A DNA stretch of 50,461 nucleotides from Lachnospiraceae bacterium (GCA_015057405.1 SVEK01000021.1:1-50461), one strand, 5' to 3'. Shown: positions 36,113-45,746, counted from the stretch's first letter. Numbers and translations: made by a program. Notes: generated from the letters alone by a model not told the origin.

Positions 36113-38503
36113 ATGAAAAAAGAATTCAAGAAAAAATTATTCAACACATTAAAATACACAGCTGCCGCATTGACACTGGCGGGAACTGTGCTGATAGCCG
36201 GAAGCAATTTAACTAAAGCCTCCACCGGAACATATAAAGATTACAATTATTCAAAAATTAATGGTAAGGTAACTATCACTGCTTACAAAGGAAAGGACAG
36301 CAAAATAAAAATACCGTCAAAAATTGCCGGAGCCAAGGTTACTGAAATAGGCCCTGATGCATTTTACAAAAACAGCAAAATTAAATCAGTTTCAATGCCT
36401 GACACCGTAACAGTAATTCGTACCGGTGCGTTTGAAGATTGCACGAAATTAACTACCGTTAAATTTTCAAAAAACACACGCAGAATATACAACCACGCAT
36501 TCCTTAACTGTTCTTCTATCAAATCAATTAAGTTGCCGGCGAAAATAACCCGATTAGGCGCAAGTGCATTTAAGGATTGTACTTCACTTAAAACAATTCG
36601 TTTATCAAAAAATATTAAAACTATTCCATGGAATTGTTTTTCCAATTGCAAGTCCCTGTCATCATTTGACTTTGATAACATAGAGTACATAAAATCAGAA
36701 GCCTTCACAAACTGCACATCTCTTTCAGGGGACATACAGTTCAAAAACCTAATTAAAATGGACTATGATGCATTTGCCAATTGTACTTCAATCAAATCCG
36801 TCACCTTTTCAAAAACATTGCAAAGACTTGGCAACAGAAATTTTGCTCCGGGACGCACTATCAATATTGACGGAGAAAAAAGTTCTAATCCTTTTGCAGG
36901 CTGTACCTCACTCACTTCATTTAGCATCTCACCTGAAAATGTAAATTACAGTGTCAGCGACGGAATCCTTTACGGAAAATCAGGCAAATGGCTTGTTGCA
37001 TATCCTGCCGGTAAAATAGGTGAATATACAACACCAGGCAGTGTTGTCGGTATAGGTTGTCAGGCATTTCAGGGAAGCCTTGCCACAAAGATAACTCTGT
37101 CACCATCTGTACTTTATGTATACCGTGAAGCATTTTCAAACAGCGAGGTCCGTTCTATTGTTATTCCCGATGCACAACCGGATAAAAAATTCAACTACTA
37201 TTTTCACTATAATATGTTCAAAAACTGTACCAAACTGGAAGAATTCATTTTCCCAAAAGGTTTTAACCATACACACTTCATAACATTCGAAGGTTGTACT
37301 TCTCTTCGTTATGTATACATTCCTGACGGATATACAAATTTGTCAAACAATATGTTTTTAAACTGTTCTGCACTTACAGAAGTAGTCCTTCCAAAAAGTC
37401 TGAACGTAATACCTGCCAATTGTTTTATGAATTGTACTAATCTTAAAACTATAGACCTTTCAAACATAACACAGATAGATGACGGCGCATTTTGCGGTTG
37501 CAAATCAATTTACGGAAAACTCAGTCTTCCTAAAACTGCAAATATTGGCTGTATGGCATTTGCTGATTGCGTGAAAATCACAGAAGTGGCACTGGCAGCA
37601 TCAACTCAAAGCCTGGGCTTTACCGATAACACAGAACTCCCTGTAATAACAAGACACTATGAAAGAGTCGACTATTCTTATGACATTCTTAGTGCTGAAA
37701 CATATTCTAATCCTTTTGCAGGTTGCGTTAATCTTGCAAAGATAAACTTTATCGACGACAATAATGCCCCGGCAGAAGGGCAACATTTTACAATACTGGA
37801 TAACTGTATATATTCTTTAGATAAAGAAACATTAATATGTGTTGCCGGGGCAAAAACAGGAACTTTAACAATTCCATACGGGGTAACTACTCTTGCCGCC
37901 CTTGCATTTAACGGTTCATCACTTGAAAGCATCAATATACCCGACAGTGTAAAAATGATTGATTTATACAGTATATCAGATTGTAAAATTAAAACACTTA
38001 CCATTCCAAAAAAAGTACATACACTAGTAGACGGCTCTGACGGATTGTTTCCAAATTGTACGGAACTTGCATCCATAACCGTAAGAAAAGGCAATCGCAC
38101 ATATTTTTCAGAAAACGGAATATTATTTGCTAAAAACGACATAAAAGATTTGCTGGTTTATCCATCAGCAAAAAAAGGCAAATCTTTCACCACTCCGAAA
38201 AAGTGTAAAATTGCAGGTAATGCTTTTAGCAACTGCCGCTATTTAAAAAAGCTGACAATTCCGTCCGGCAGCAAAATAAACGCGCTTGGTATTATTGTTA
38301 ACAATTGTAACGGCATGAAGATATATCTTCCGGCTGATATTAAGGAACTACGATATGAACTAGAATATGATAACGGCAAAATGTACACCGTAGCAACACC
38401 TTCCGTTAAAAAATGCACAATATATATTAAGAAAAACTCAACAATCCACCAAAAGATTAAAAAGGGACGTTATTCATTCACTAACTATAAAACATACAAA
38501 TAG
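36113..38503 (+). CDS. BspA-like leucine-rich repeat surface protein
   Basis: 796 residues. Signal peptide at 1-38 (KKLFNTLKYTAAALTLAGTVLIAG ... KAS). Then LRR_5 repeats of variable length across nearly the whole chain: IGPDAFYKNSKIKSVSMP, IRTGAFEDCTKLTTVKF, and so on. Unlike the gene at 1-1132, the repeats are diverged in sequence. Islands such as SPENVNYSVSDGILYGKSG and GNRTYFSENGILFAKND are the standard spacer type of this family. No LPXTG or membrane anchor is seen at the C-terminus. Start: ATG at 36113 after AAAGGAG; the frame opens 30 codons earlier without support. Likely adhesin; partner unknown. Confidence 0.93.
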   Translation: MKKEFKKKLFNTLKYTAAALTLAGTVLIAGSNLTKASTGTYKDYNYSKINGKVTITAYKGKDSKIKIPSKIAGAKVTEIGPDAFYKNSKIKSVSMPDTVTVIRTGAFEDCTKLTTVKFSKNTRRIYNHAFLNCSSIKSIKLPAKITRLGASAFKDCTSLKTIRLSKNIKTIPWNCFSNCKSLSSFDFDNIEYIKSEAFTNCTSLSGDIQFKNLIKMDYDAFANCTSIKSVTFSKTLQRLGNRNFAPGRTINIDGEKSSNPFAGCTSLTSFSISPENVNYSVSDGILYGKSGKWLVAYPAGKIGEYTTPGSVVGIGCQAFQGSLATKITLSPSVLYVYREAFSNSEVRSIVIPDAQPDKKFNYYFHYNMFKNCTKLEEFIFPKGFNHTHFITFEGCTSLRYVYIPDGYTNLSNNMFLNCSALTEVVLPKSLNVIPANCFMNCTNLKTIDLSNITQIDDGAFCGCKSIYGKLSLPKTANIGCMAFADCVKITEVALAASTQSLGFTDNTELPVITRHYERVDYSYDILSAETYSNPFAGCVNLAKINFIDDNNAPAEGQHFTILDNCIYSLDKETLICVAGAKTGTLTIPYGVTTLAALAFNGSSLESINIPDSVKMIDLYSISDCKIKTLTIPKKVHTLVDGSDGLFPNCTELASITVRKGNRTYFSENGILFAKNDIKDLLVYPSAKKGKSFTTPKKCKIAGNAFSNCRYLKKLTIPSGSKINALGIIVNNCNGMKIYLPADIKELRYELEYDNGKMYTVATPSVKKCTIYIKKNSTIHQKIKKGRYSFTNYKTYK

Positions 38504-38633
38504 ACCAAAATAATTTAATACACATTCTATGCGACATTTTCTATTGATTATTAACGTTGTGATATTGTATTATTAATTGGAAACAATACTACTAATATCA
38601 TTTGTTATAGTATCATTTAAGAAAGGAATTCCC

Positions 38634-40094
38634 ATGAAAGTAACCGGCATAGTATGTGAATACAATCCATTTCATAACGGACACAAATACCACATTGAAG
38701 AAACAAAAAGAAAGTTAAATCCTGATTTTATTATTGGGATAATGAGTGGTTGCTTTACACAAAGGGGAACTCCTGCCATAGTTGACAAATATTCAAGAAC
38801 ATATACGGCACTTATGGGTGGTTGCGATATTGTACTGGAACTACCTGTACGATATGCCACCCATAGTGCTGAAGGTTTTGCTGCCGGTGCAATAGGTACA
38901 CTTGAAGCCACCGGAATATGCGACAGCTTATGTTTTGGAAGCGAGCAGGGGAATTTAGATGATATGCACCATATTGCAACCATACTTCACGACGAGCCGG
39001 AAAATTATTTGCATCTCTTATCCAATCACTTAAAATCCGGCATATCCTATCCTGCTGCCAGAGAACAGGCTCTAACTGACTATCTGGGAACGAATGTATC
39101 ATTTGCCTACGAACCTAACAATATCCTTGCCATTGAATATATTAAAGCATGTATAGGTACAACCATAACTCCCTACACTATAAAAAGAAACGACTCCGGC
39201 TACCATGTATCTGCAAATTCTCAAGATCACACTACCAACAGCTCCGCGGGTAACAGCAGCACTGCCGATACCTTCGCGAATTGTGATTATGCTACCAACG
39301 GCTCCGCGGGTAACAGCAACACTGTCGATACCTTCGCGAATTGTGATTATGCTACCAACGGCTCCGCGGGTAACAGTAACACTGTCGATACCTTCGCGAA
39401 TTGTGATTACACTACCAACAACTCCGCGAGCAATAATAGTCCTTTGATATCTGCGGAACATATCAGAAATCTTATATATTCGAACAAAAAAAATAAATCA
39501 AACGGCTCATCGACAGTTCCGTCATCGTCATATATTCAGAACATTTCTTCCTATGTACCTGACTATACCCTGAATAAACTGACAGACACTGTTAATGACA
39601 CTGATTTTGACAAAATAATCTATTATTCATTGCTAAAAAACCTGGATACATTAGAAGAATATATCGATATGTCCAAAGACCTTGCCCAAAGAATAAGAAA
39701 CAATATCACATCATTTTCAAACAAAGATTCGTTTATCAAGCTAATTAAAACAAAAAACTATACTTACACACGCATTGAACGCGCAATCATACACTGTGTT
39801 CTTGAAATTAAAAACATTGATACCGCCGAAAAAAAATATCCGATTCCGTATATACGTGTTCTCGGATTTAAAAAGTCGGCTTCACAAGCCATGAAATTAT
39901 TGCAAAAAAATGCAACTGTTCCCGTAATAACCCGTCCGGCACGAGATAATGAGCTTGATAACATAGGACAACTATTCCTTAACGAGGACATAATGGCTGC
40001 GGAGATTTATAATCATATCAGATATATGAATACTGATTCATCCAATACATTATTATCAAAAAATGAATATACTCACGGACTGGTAATTCTATAA
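38634..40094 (+). CDS. tmcAL: tRNA(Met) cytidine acetate ligase with repeat insertion
   Basis: 486 residues; relatives are about 390-420. TmcAL uses acetate and ATP to make N4-acetylcytidine at the wobble base of elongator tRNA(Met). The N-terminal nucleotidyltransferase fold is clear: GIVCEYNPFHNGHKYHIEETK, MSGCFTQRGTPAIVDKY, LPVRYATHSAEGFA, YEPNNILAIEYIKA, and a C-terminal part with ARDNELDNIG. Between YTIKRNDSGYHV and ISAEHIRNLI, where the normal enzyme has a short loop, about 70 residues of Asn/Ser/Thr-rich repeats are inserted. A second Asn/Ser stretch follows at NKKNKSNGSSTVPSSS. Start: ATG at 38634 after AAGAAAGGA. Confidence 0.93.
   Translation: MKVTGIVCEYNPFHNGHKYHIEETKRKLNPDFIIGIMSGCFTQRGTPAIVDKYSRTYTALMGGCDIVLELPVRYATHSAEGFAAGAIGTLEATGICDSLCFGSEQGNLDDMHHIATILHDEPENYLHLLSNHLKSGISYPAAREQALTDYLGTNVSFAYEPNNILAIEYIKACIGTTITPYTIKRNDSGYHVSANSQDHTTNSSAGNSSTADTFANCDYATNGSAGNSNTVDTFANCDYATNGSAGNSNTVDTFANCDYTTNNSASNNSPLISAEHIRNLIYSNKKNKSNGSSTVPSSSYIQNISSYVPDYTLNKLTDTVNDTDFDKIIYYSLLKNLDTLEEYIDMSKDLAQRIRNNITSFSNKDSFIKLIKTKNYTYTRIERAIIHCVLEIKNIDTAEKKYPIPYIRVLGFKKSASQAMKLLQKNATVPVITRPARDNELDNIGQLFLNEDIMAAEIYNHIRYMNTDSSNTLLSKNEYTHGLVIL
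39231..39440. repeat. 60-bp minisatellite inside tmcAL
   Basis: Units begin near 39231, 39291 and 39351, each 60 bases with few differences, plus a degenerate partial fourth unit from 39411. Each encodes 20 residues, TNGSAGNSNTVDTFANCDYA. A 60-base period keeps the frame whatever the copy number. Confidence 0.93.
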
Positions 40095-40143
40095 CTGACA
40101 CATACTTAATACACGGCAATTCTATATCCGACACATACTTAAT
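40085..40143. repeat. 26-bp direct repeat after tmcAL
   Basis: AATTCTATAACTGACACATACTTAAT at 40085-40110 recurs with two changes at 40118-40143, 33 bases on. The first copy contains the tmcAL stop codon. Confidence 0.8.
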
Positions 40144-40229
40144 GTCTGATATCACCACATTTTTGTTCTGACTTACCAAACAATTTCATATAATACTACT
40201 AAGTTTTCACGGAAGGTAATCACTTACAA

Positions 40230-41234
40230 TTGAAATCCCTTACCGAAAAAATATCCTTAAAGCTGGCTTTTCTCTTGTCATTATTACTTATTCTAATAAT
40301 GTTCCCAGGTCCATGTGTCACAGGAGCACATTTTGGATTAATGCTTTGGTTTAATACATTACTACCTACTTTGTTTCCATTCTTTCTTATAACCCAACTT
40401 ATCATTGTACTTAACCTTTGTCCCGAAAAACTCATGACAATTTATCCTTTTTTCGTGGGACTTATAGCAGGCTATCCAACCGGCGCGCTTACATGCAGTG
40501 AAATGAACAGGCAAGGATACATTTCTAACGGCAAAGCCCAATGCATGCTTATTGTATGCAACAATCTAAGCCCAATATTCCTTATAAGTTATATTGCATG
40601 TTATTGTCTGAATCTTACCACCCACAAGTATATTATATGGCTTAGTGTAATAAGTGCATCAACAATTACTGCACTTTTATTCTACTACCTGAAATACAGA
40701 AACATTGACAACAGCTCATATAAATCTAATTTTTCTTACACCTCTGACCTTGAAACTAAGAATATGTATAGTTCCGGCAATCATGTAATCGAAACCATCA
40801 ATCGTCACACAACCGACAATCATGCAAATGACTCTGCAACATTTTTTTTGGTTTTTGAACAAACTATGCTAAAAGCTTTTGAGATGCTTGTTTACATAGG
40901 CGGTTATGTAATATTATTTTCAATGCTTGCAACACTTATGATTCAGCTTCCGATTAGCGAATCGGTTGCAGCATTTATTGCCGGACTGTTTGAGATAACA
41001 ACAGGTTCAGGACTTATGCATGACTGTTATACTGATATTCCGATCAATATAAAAAGCGCCGCATTAGCGACGCTCTGTGGTTTTGGCGGTTTATCCGGGA
41101 TTATGCAGACTAAAAGTGTATTAAGCAATTCTAATCTGTCCATAACCCATTACATATTTCATAAAATAATATGTGGTATCATAAGTGGTATAATATGTTA
41201 TATATTAGTTTTGTTCTTGGGCATCCTCATCTAA
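40230..41234 (+). CDS. ylbJ: YlbJ-like membrane protein
   Basis: 334 residues with about eight hydrophobic segments. MLWFNTLLPTLFPFFLITQL, GLIAGYPTGA and the CNNLSPIFLISY motif match the sporulation integral membrane protein YlbJ (nucleoside-recognition Gate domain). In Bacillus it is needed for spore cortex formation under sigma-E; its transport substrate is unknown. A hydrophilic ~50-residue Asn/Ser/Thr-rich insertion lies at ~153-205. Start is TTG at 40230; GGAAGG lies 13 bases upstream, so initiation is probably weak. The 3' end overlaps the convergent gene by 30 bases. Confidence 0.85.
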   Translation: MKSLTEKISLKLAFLLSLLLILIMFPGPCVTGAHFGLMLWFNTLLPTLFPFFLITQLIIVLNLCPEKLMTIYPFFVGLIAGYPTGALTCSEMNRQGYISNGKAQCMLIVCNNLSPIFLISYIACYCLNLTTHKYIIWLSVISASTITALLFYYLKYRNIDNSSYKSNFSYTSDLETKNMYSSGNHVIETINRHTTDNHANDSATFFLVFEQTMLKAFEMLVYIGGYVILFSMLATLMIQLPISESVAAFIAGLFEITTGSGLMHDCYTDIPINIKSAALATLCGFGGLSGIMQTKSVLSNSNLSITHYIFHKIICGIISGIICYILVLFLGILI

Positions 41235-41882
41235 TGCTTCTGATATTGCATCAACATCAACACTCTCTGAAAAGTCTTCCAAATACTCTTCAACAGCGAC
41301 TGCATCCACATTTTCAGAATTATCCGCAACCACTTTCGGGAGGTCACGCTCAAGTTCTCTTTTATTCTCGGCAATTGTAGTTAAATCTTCTTTAAGCGCA
41401 TCGAATACAAGGTCATATCTTGACTTAGTATTCTTGTATGCGTTCTGTATAACACCTTCCGCATTGGTAAGAAGATTATTGGTATATGTTATAGCACTGA
41501 TTCTAATCTCCTCAGCATCCCGATTAGCTGCATCAACAATTCTGTTGCCTTCTGCTATGGCTGCTTCAACGATTTCTTCGGCTCTTTCGTTCGCCTGCTT
41601 TACCATCTCGCTCTCATCAATAATTGCTGCCGCCTGACTGTTTGCCTGAGCAATTATTGCTGCTGCTCTTTTTTCAGCATCTTCAAGAATATTATTACGA
41701 TTAATAATTATCTTCTGACATTTTTTTATCTCCTCAGGAGTTCTGAGTCGAAGTTCATCAAGCATGTCATATAATTCATCACGATGAATTGTAACCTTGT
41801 TAGGGTTAGTAAATGACGTTTTGCTATTTTCAACAAAATCAAATATGTCTTCAATTAACTGTTCAATCTTACTAATACTCAT
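41205..41882 (-). CDS. Coiled-coil protein, ATP-synthase-B/DivIVA-like
   Basis: 225 residues, soluble and charged. After a ~60-residue lead, a long helix runs ~60-160 with Ala/Glu-rich heptads (AEKRAAAIIAQANSQAAAIIDESE, ANERAEEIVEAAIAEGNRIVDAAN). The C-terminus is strongly acidic (SESVDVDAISEALDEDAQEQ). Similar proteins sit beside rsmD in Lachnospiraceae and are often named ATPase subunit B-like; no enzyme activity is expected. Start: ATG at 41882 after AAAGGTG; a GTG three codons upstream is possible. It follows rsmD by 21 bases. Confidence 0.85.
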   Translation of the reverse strand: MSISKIEQLIEDIFDFVENSKTSFTNPNKVTIHRDELYDMLDELRLRTPEEIKKCQKIIINRNNILEDAEKRAAAIIAQANSQAAAIIDESEMVKQANERAEEIVEAAIAEGNRIVDAANRDAEEIRISAITYTNNLLTNAEGVIQNAYKNTKSRYDLVFDALKEDLTTIAENKRELERDLPKVVADNSENVDAVAVEEYLEDFSESVDVDAISEALDEDAQEQN

Positions 41883-41903
41883 ACCTCTCACCTTTCTATA
41901 ATA

Positions 41904-42461
41904 TCAATTACCAAGCTGCAAAAAAATGTGCTGATTAGTTTTATATCTCTTAACTCTGGTTACATTAAATCCATACGAATTATACTCATCTGTGTCTGTC
42001 TGTAGTGACGTTTCAATAATAATAACAGAATCTTCGTCAATTATTCCTGACTGCGCCAATGCTTCCAAAGTCTGAAGTTCTAATTCCTGATTGTATGGCG
42101 GATCCATAAATACTATATCGAAATGTTTTCCTCTTCTTGAAAGGTTTCTGATAGCCTGTAAAACATCCATAGGAAGTACTTCCGCTTCATCGGTAAGTCT
42201 TGTATGTCTTAAATTGTACTCAATACACCTAAGAGCTTCTTTACTCTTGTCAACCAATACAACATCCTTAGCTCCACGGCTTATAGCTTCTATTCCGATT
42301 CCACCGCTACCGCTAAACAAATCAAGGAAACTTGCATCTACAATATCATTTTGTAAAATATTGAACAAAGTCTCTTTAATTCTGTCCGTTGTTGGTCTGA
42401 CATCGTTCCCTTCAGGAGCAACAAGAGTCATCCTCCTTACTTTTCCAGCTATAACTCTCAT
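41904..42461 (-). CDS. rsmD: 16S rRNA (guanine966-N2)-methyltransferase RsmD
   Basis: 185 residues. MRVIAGKVRRMTL ... RPTTDRIKETLFNIL is the RsmD start; FLDLFSGSGGIGIEAISRGA is the SAM-binding loop and FMDPPYN the catalytic motif. It methylates G966 of 16S rRNA on the 30S subunit. Co-directional with the coiled-coil gene downstream. Coenzyme A synthesis gene coaD, a frequent neighbour, is not here. Confidence 0.96.
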   Translation of the reverse strand: MRVIAGKVRRMTLVAPEGNDVRPTTDRIKETLFNILQNDIVDASFLDLFSGSGGIGIEAISRGAKDVVLVDKSKEALRCIEYNLRHTRLTDEAEVLPMDVLQAIRNLSRRGKHFDIVFMDPPYNQELELQTLEALAQSGIIDEDSVIIIETSLQTDTDEYNSYGFNVTRVKRYKTNQHIFLQLGN

Positions 42462-42602
42462 ATATTACAATACCTCCTGATAAACTAATTAATTATGCTA
42501 CCTAACTGCTCTTATTCACATTTTACACCTGAAAAATGTTCTCAGAATAAGGAAAAACACATTATTACGTTTAGTATATATGTTTACATTGAAAATATCA
42601 AG

Positions 42603-44147
42603 TTAATTCTGTACTCCGTGATGTACTTCCGGCGTACTTGCTGATATTGCACGGAATTCGTAGCCTCTTTGCTTACCATATTTGATTATTCTGTCAAGCG
42701 CACCGATTGTTTTTGTATTGCCCGAAAAGTCATGCATAAGAACTACATTATCTCTGTTCTTTTTCAATCCTCTCACAACATTATTGTATACCTGATTACT
42801 GCTGATTGGTCCACCGGCATCTCCGGAACCAACATTCCAATCAAAATATGAGAACCCTTCGGCATCAACCCTCTTTACTAATTTTGTCATGATGCCGCGA
42901 TTATACTTTCTGCTTACAAGGTTGGAACTACCTCCCGGAAATCTGGTAATCCATACTTTGTACCCAAGAATCTTTTCAAGCATTTTTTGCTGGGTATATA
43001 TATTATTCATATATGTTTTCTCTGTTCTGTAAATCTTTCCATAGTCATGTGAAGCCCCGTGAATTGCCACACTATGGCCCTGTGATGCCTCACGCTTAAT
43101 CAGCTTTGCGCCTTTTGAATCAAATGCTATCGTAAAAAAAGTAGCTTTTACATTATTTTTCTCAAGAATGTCAAGTATTTTCGGTGTTGACGTAAGACTC
43201 GGTCCATCATCAAACGTAAGATATATTATCCCCTTATTTTTATTAATAATCTTAATATTACATATGAATTTGCGGTCATCTGCCACAGCTTTAATTGTTA
43301 CAACGCCCTTTTTTACTGCCGTAACCTTTCCCCGTTTTACTTTCGCTACTTTCTTATTGCTTGAACTCCATTTAATATTATCATCAACAGCACAATGAAG
43401 CCTTAATGTATCACCCAATTCCATTGTATAACTAATATAATCCAGTCCGGCATTGGTTACAGTCACCTTGCAGTTATATTTAGTTCCGTTATATGTAGCA
43501 CTGATAACTGCCCTGCCCTTACTTTCGCCTTTTACAACACCTTTCTTACTTACAGTTGCAACATTCTTGTCTGAGGTTTCCCATACAATTCCTTTAATCT
43601 TACCGGATAAATTATTAAGTTTTAATTGTATAATTTCACCTTTTCCAATAGTCATCTTTCTCATATTAAGCCTAATATTAGCAGGTGCCGTTGTAGGCGC
43701 CGGCGTCTGTTTTGCTCCTTGAGTAGGGACAGGGGGCTGCTCTGCTCCCTGGGTAGGGACAGGGGGCTGCTCTGCTCCCTGAGTAGGAACAGGGGTCTGT
43801 TCTGCTCCCTGAGTAGGGACAGGGGGCTGCTCTGCTCCTTGGGTAGGAACAGGGGTCTGTTCTGCTTCCTGAGTAGGGACAGGGGTCTGCTCTGCTCCCC
43901 GGGTAGGAACAGGGGTCTGTTCTGCTTCCTGGGTAGGGACAGGAGTCTGTTCTGCTCCCTGGGTAGGAACAGGGGTCTGTTCTGCTCCCTGAGTAGGGAC
44001 AGGGGTCTGTTCTGCTTCCCGGGTAAGAGCCGGCGTCTGCTCAGCCGCCTGTGATATCCCGGTTGCATATAAACCTGACATCCCCACAAAACATCCTATC
44101 GAAACAATCATTCCTGCCATAATAGATTTGTATAATGTTTTTTTCAT
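42603..44147 (-). CDS. Secreted polysaccharide deacetylase with Big2 domains
   Basis: 514 residues. Signal peptide at ~1-35. A 12-unit decapeptide linker AEQTPVPTQG (~36-155) follows, then two Ig-like Big2 domains (WETSDKNVATVSKKGVVKG and WSSSNKKVAKVKRGKVTAV), then a NodB deacetylase domain (~312-500). The catalytic motifs are TFDDGP, HGASH (metal His) and RFPGGSSN. It would de-N-acetylate peptidoglycan or another amino sugar polymer at the cell surface, often giving lysozyme resistance. Start: ATG at 44147 after AGGAG; seven upstream codons rejected. It lies 43 bases after the polymerase gene. Confidence 0.93.
   Translation of the reverse strand: MKKTLYKSIMAGMIVSIGCFVGMSGLYATGISQAAEQTPALTREAEQTPVPTQGAEQTPVPTQGAEQTPVPTQEAEQTPVPTRGAEQTPVPTQEAEQTPVPTQGAEQPPVPTQGAEQTPVPTQGAEQPPVPTQGAEQPPVPTQGAKQTPAPTTAPANIRLNMRKMTIGKGEIIQLKLNNLSGKIKGIVWETSDKNVATVSKKGVVKGESKGRAVISATYNGTKYNCKVTVTNAGLDYISYTMELGDTLRLHCAVDDNIKWSSSNKKVAKVKRGKVTAVKKGVVTIKAVADDRKFICNIKIINKNKGIIYLTFDDGPSLTSTPKILDILEKNNVKATFFTIAFDSKGAKLIKREASQGHSVAIHGASHDYGKIYRTEKTYMNNIYTQQKMLEKILGYKVWITRFPGGSSNLVSRKYNRGIMTKLVKRVDAEGFSYFDWNVGSGDAGGPISSNQVYNNVVRGLKKNRDNVVLMHDFSGNTKTIGALDRIIKYGKQRGYEFRAISASTPEVHHGVQN
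43690..44049. repeat. 30-bp tandem repeats in deacetylase linker
   Basis: About twelve copies of a 30-base unit (minus sense GCAGAACAGACCCCTGTCCC and ten more bases) encode AEQTPVPTQG. Variants differ at one or two positions, mainly T/P and G/E. The terminal copies are the most diverged. The unit is GC-richer than the surrounding DNA. Confidence 0.93.
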
Positions 44148-44190
44148 GATTTTCTTCTCCTGTTGCATATATTTTTTTCACAAATTAATA

Positions 44191-45720
44191 TTATGCCTTA
44201 TGCCCGCCAATCTGGGCGTTACGGCGGGTAGTTGTTGCTCCTTCTTCAAGGTTCATACCTTTTAACATGGCATTTTTACCATATTTTTTATGAATGTCAA
44301 TAACCGCTTTTTGTATCTGTTTTTCCTTTTCCAATTCTTCATTTTCTATACTTTGTTCCCGTTCCAAAGCCTCGTAATCAGTAAATAAATCCATCTGTTC
44401 ATACTTTTTAACACTTGCAGCCATTTCTTCATTCACTAGTTTACACGCCGCTATGGTAACTCTTCTTACAAGAAGGTCCGGATTAACAATTCTGTCAAAC
44501 AAATCAAGGACAGCTTTTGTTATTATTTTCGTCGAGGAAGTTTTTCGCTCTATATTAGCAGTTCCGTGAGCATGCTTCGGAACCTTTCTTCCGTATTGAT
44601 CCGTTGTTATGGGCCCGTGATATAATTTTTTTATTTCAGGGTTGGTAAGATTCTCTATATCGTATCCTATTGTAAGAACCAGCTGATCTGTAACCAGTCG
44701 TTTTTCAACCAAATCCAGCACAAGCAGATCTGTCATTTCACGAACAATAAGTTTTGCTTTATGAAAATCATAGGGAACGGTAAGAACCTGCCCGGAACTT
44801 ATGCTGTTACTTTCCGGTTTATATGCTTTGATATCTGCTATTGTACAAGGTTCATATCCCCATGCATGATCTATAAGCAATTCTGCGTTGATACCAAATA
44901 GTTTGTACAACAATTCTTCATTGTAGTATTGTGACTTGTCTCCTATCGAACACCTTGCCACATCGCCCATTGTATACAGTCCATTTTCTGCAAGGCGTTT
45001 TGCATATCCCCGACCGACTCTCCAAAAATCAGTAATAGGTTTATGAGACCATAATAGTTTACGATAAGACATTTCATCAAGTTCAGCTATTCGCACTCCA
45101 TTTTCATCCGCCACCATATGTTTGGCAACAATATCCATGGCAACTTTACTCAGATATATATTAGTTCCTATCCCGACCGTGGCTGTGATGCCCGTTTCCG
45201 AAAGCACATCCTTAATTATCGTAATCGCCAGTTCACGAGGCGTCATATTATATATCTGCCGGTAAGAACCTACATCAATGAACACTTCGTCAATGGAATA
45301 AACATGTATGTCCTCAGGAGCAATATACTTTAAATATATATTATATATTTTTGTACTGTATTCAACATACAAAGCCATTCTTGGGGGTGCCGTAATATAA
45401 TCCAATGCAAGCTCCGGATTACTGTTAAGTTCTGCGTCATAAAACGAACTCCCGGTCAGTCTCCTGCCAGGGGCTTTCATTCTTCTTAAATAATTAACTT
45501 CATTTACTTTCTGGATAACCTGAAATAATCTTGCTCTTCCGGGAATTCCATACTTTTTCATAGATGGTGACACTGCAAGACATATTGTCTTTTCAGTTCT
45601 TCCGGCATCGGCTACAACAAGATTAGTAGACAGAGGGTCATACCCCCGCTCAACACACTCTACAGATGCATAAAATGATTTTAAATCTATCGCAATATAC
45701 ATATGCTTGTTCTCAGACAC
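44191..45720 (-). CDS. Y-family DNA polymerase (UvrX/YqjW-like)
   Basis: 509 residues. Palm motifs: AIDLKSFYASVEC with the first Asp, YSIDEVFIDV with the second metal Asp/Glu, and TVGIGTNIYLSKVAMDIVAK. The thumb region (FWRVGRGYAKRLAENGL) and little finger follow. A beta-clamp binding QMDLF lies near residue 438. The C-terminus QIGGHKA is an unusual fixed tail. It performs error-prone bypass of DNA lesions; SOS control is usual, but I saw no clear LexA box. GTG start at 45720 after GGAGG. It is 26 bases from ybaK. Confidence 0.92.
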   Translation of the reverse strand: MSENKHMYIAIDLKSFYASVECVERGYDPLSTNLVVADAGRTEKTICLAVSPSMKKYGIPGRARLFQVIQKVNEVNYLRRMKAPGRRLTGSSFYDAELNSNPELALDYITAPPRMALYVEYSTKIYNIYLKYIAPEDIHVYSIDEVFIDVGSYRQIYNMTPRELAITIIKDVLSETGITATVGIGTNIYLSKVAMDIVAKHMVADENGVRIAELDEMSYRKLLWSHKPITDFWRVGRGYAKRLAENGLYTMGDVARCSIGDKSQYYNEELLYKLFGINAELLIDHAWGYEPCTIADIKAYKPESNSISSGQVLTVPYDFHKAKLIVREMTDLLVLDLVEKRLVTDQLVLTIGYDIENLTNPEIKKLYHGPITTDQYGRKVPKHAHGTANIERKTSSTKIITKAVLDLFDRIVNPDLLVRRVTIAACKLVNEEMAASVKKYEQMDLFTDYEALEREQSIENEELEKEKQIQKAVIDIHKKYGKNAMLKGMNLEEGATTTRRNAQIGGHKA

Positions 45721-45746
45721 TACTCACGCCTCCAAATCATGGCATA

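Noticed and set aside
39099-39461. Frames over the tmcAL minisatellite on both strands
   Set aside because: Shadows of the repeat; the tmcAL frame continues with family motifs on both sides.
43626-44089. Frames with SLGRDRGLLC or SLPREQNRPL repeats in the deacetylase region
   Set aside because: Out-of-frame readings of the 30-bp linker repeats; the deacetylase frame has signal peptide and domains.
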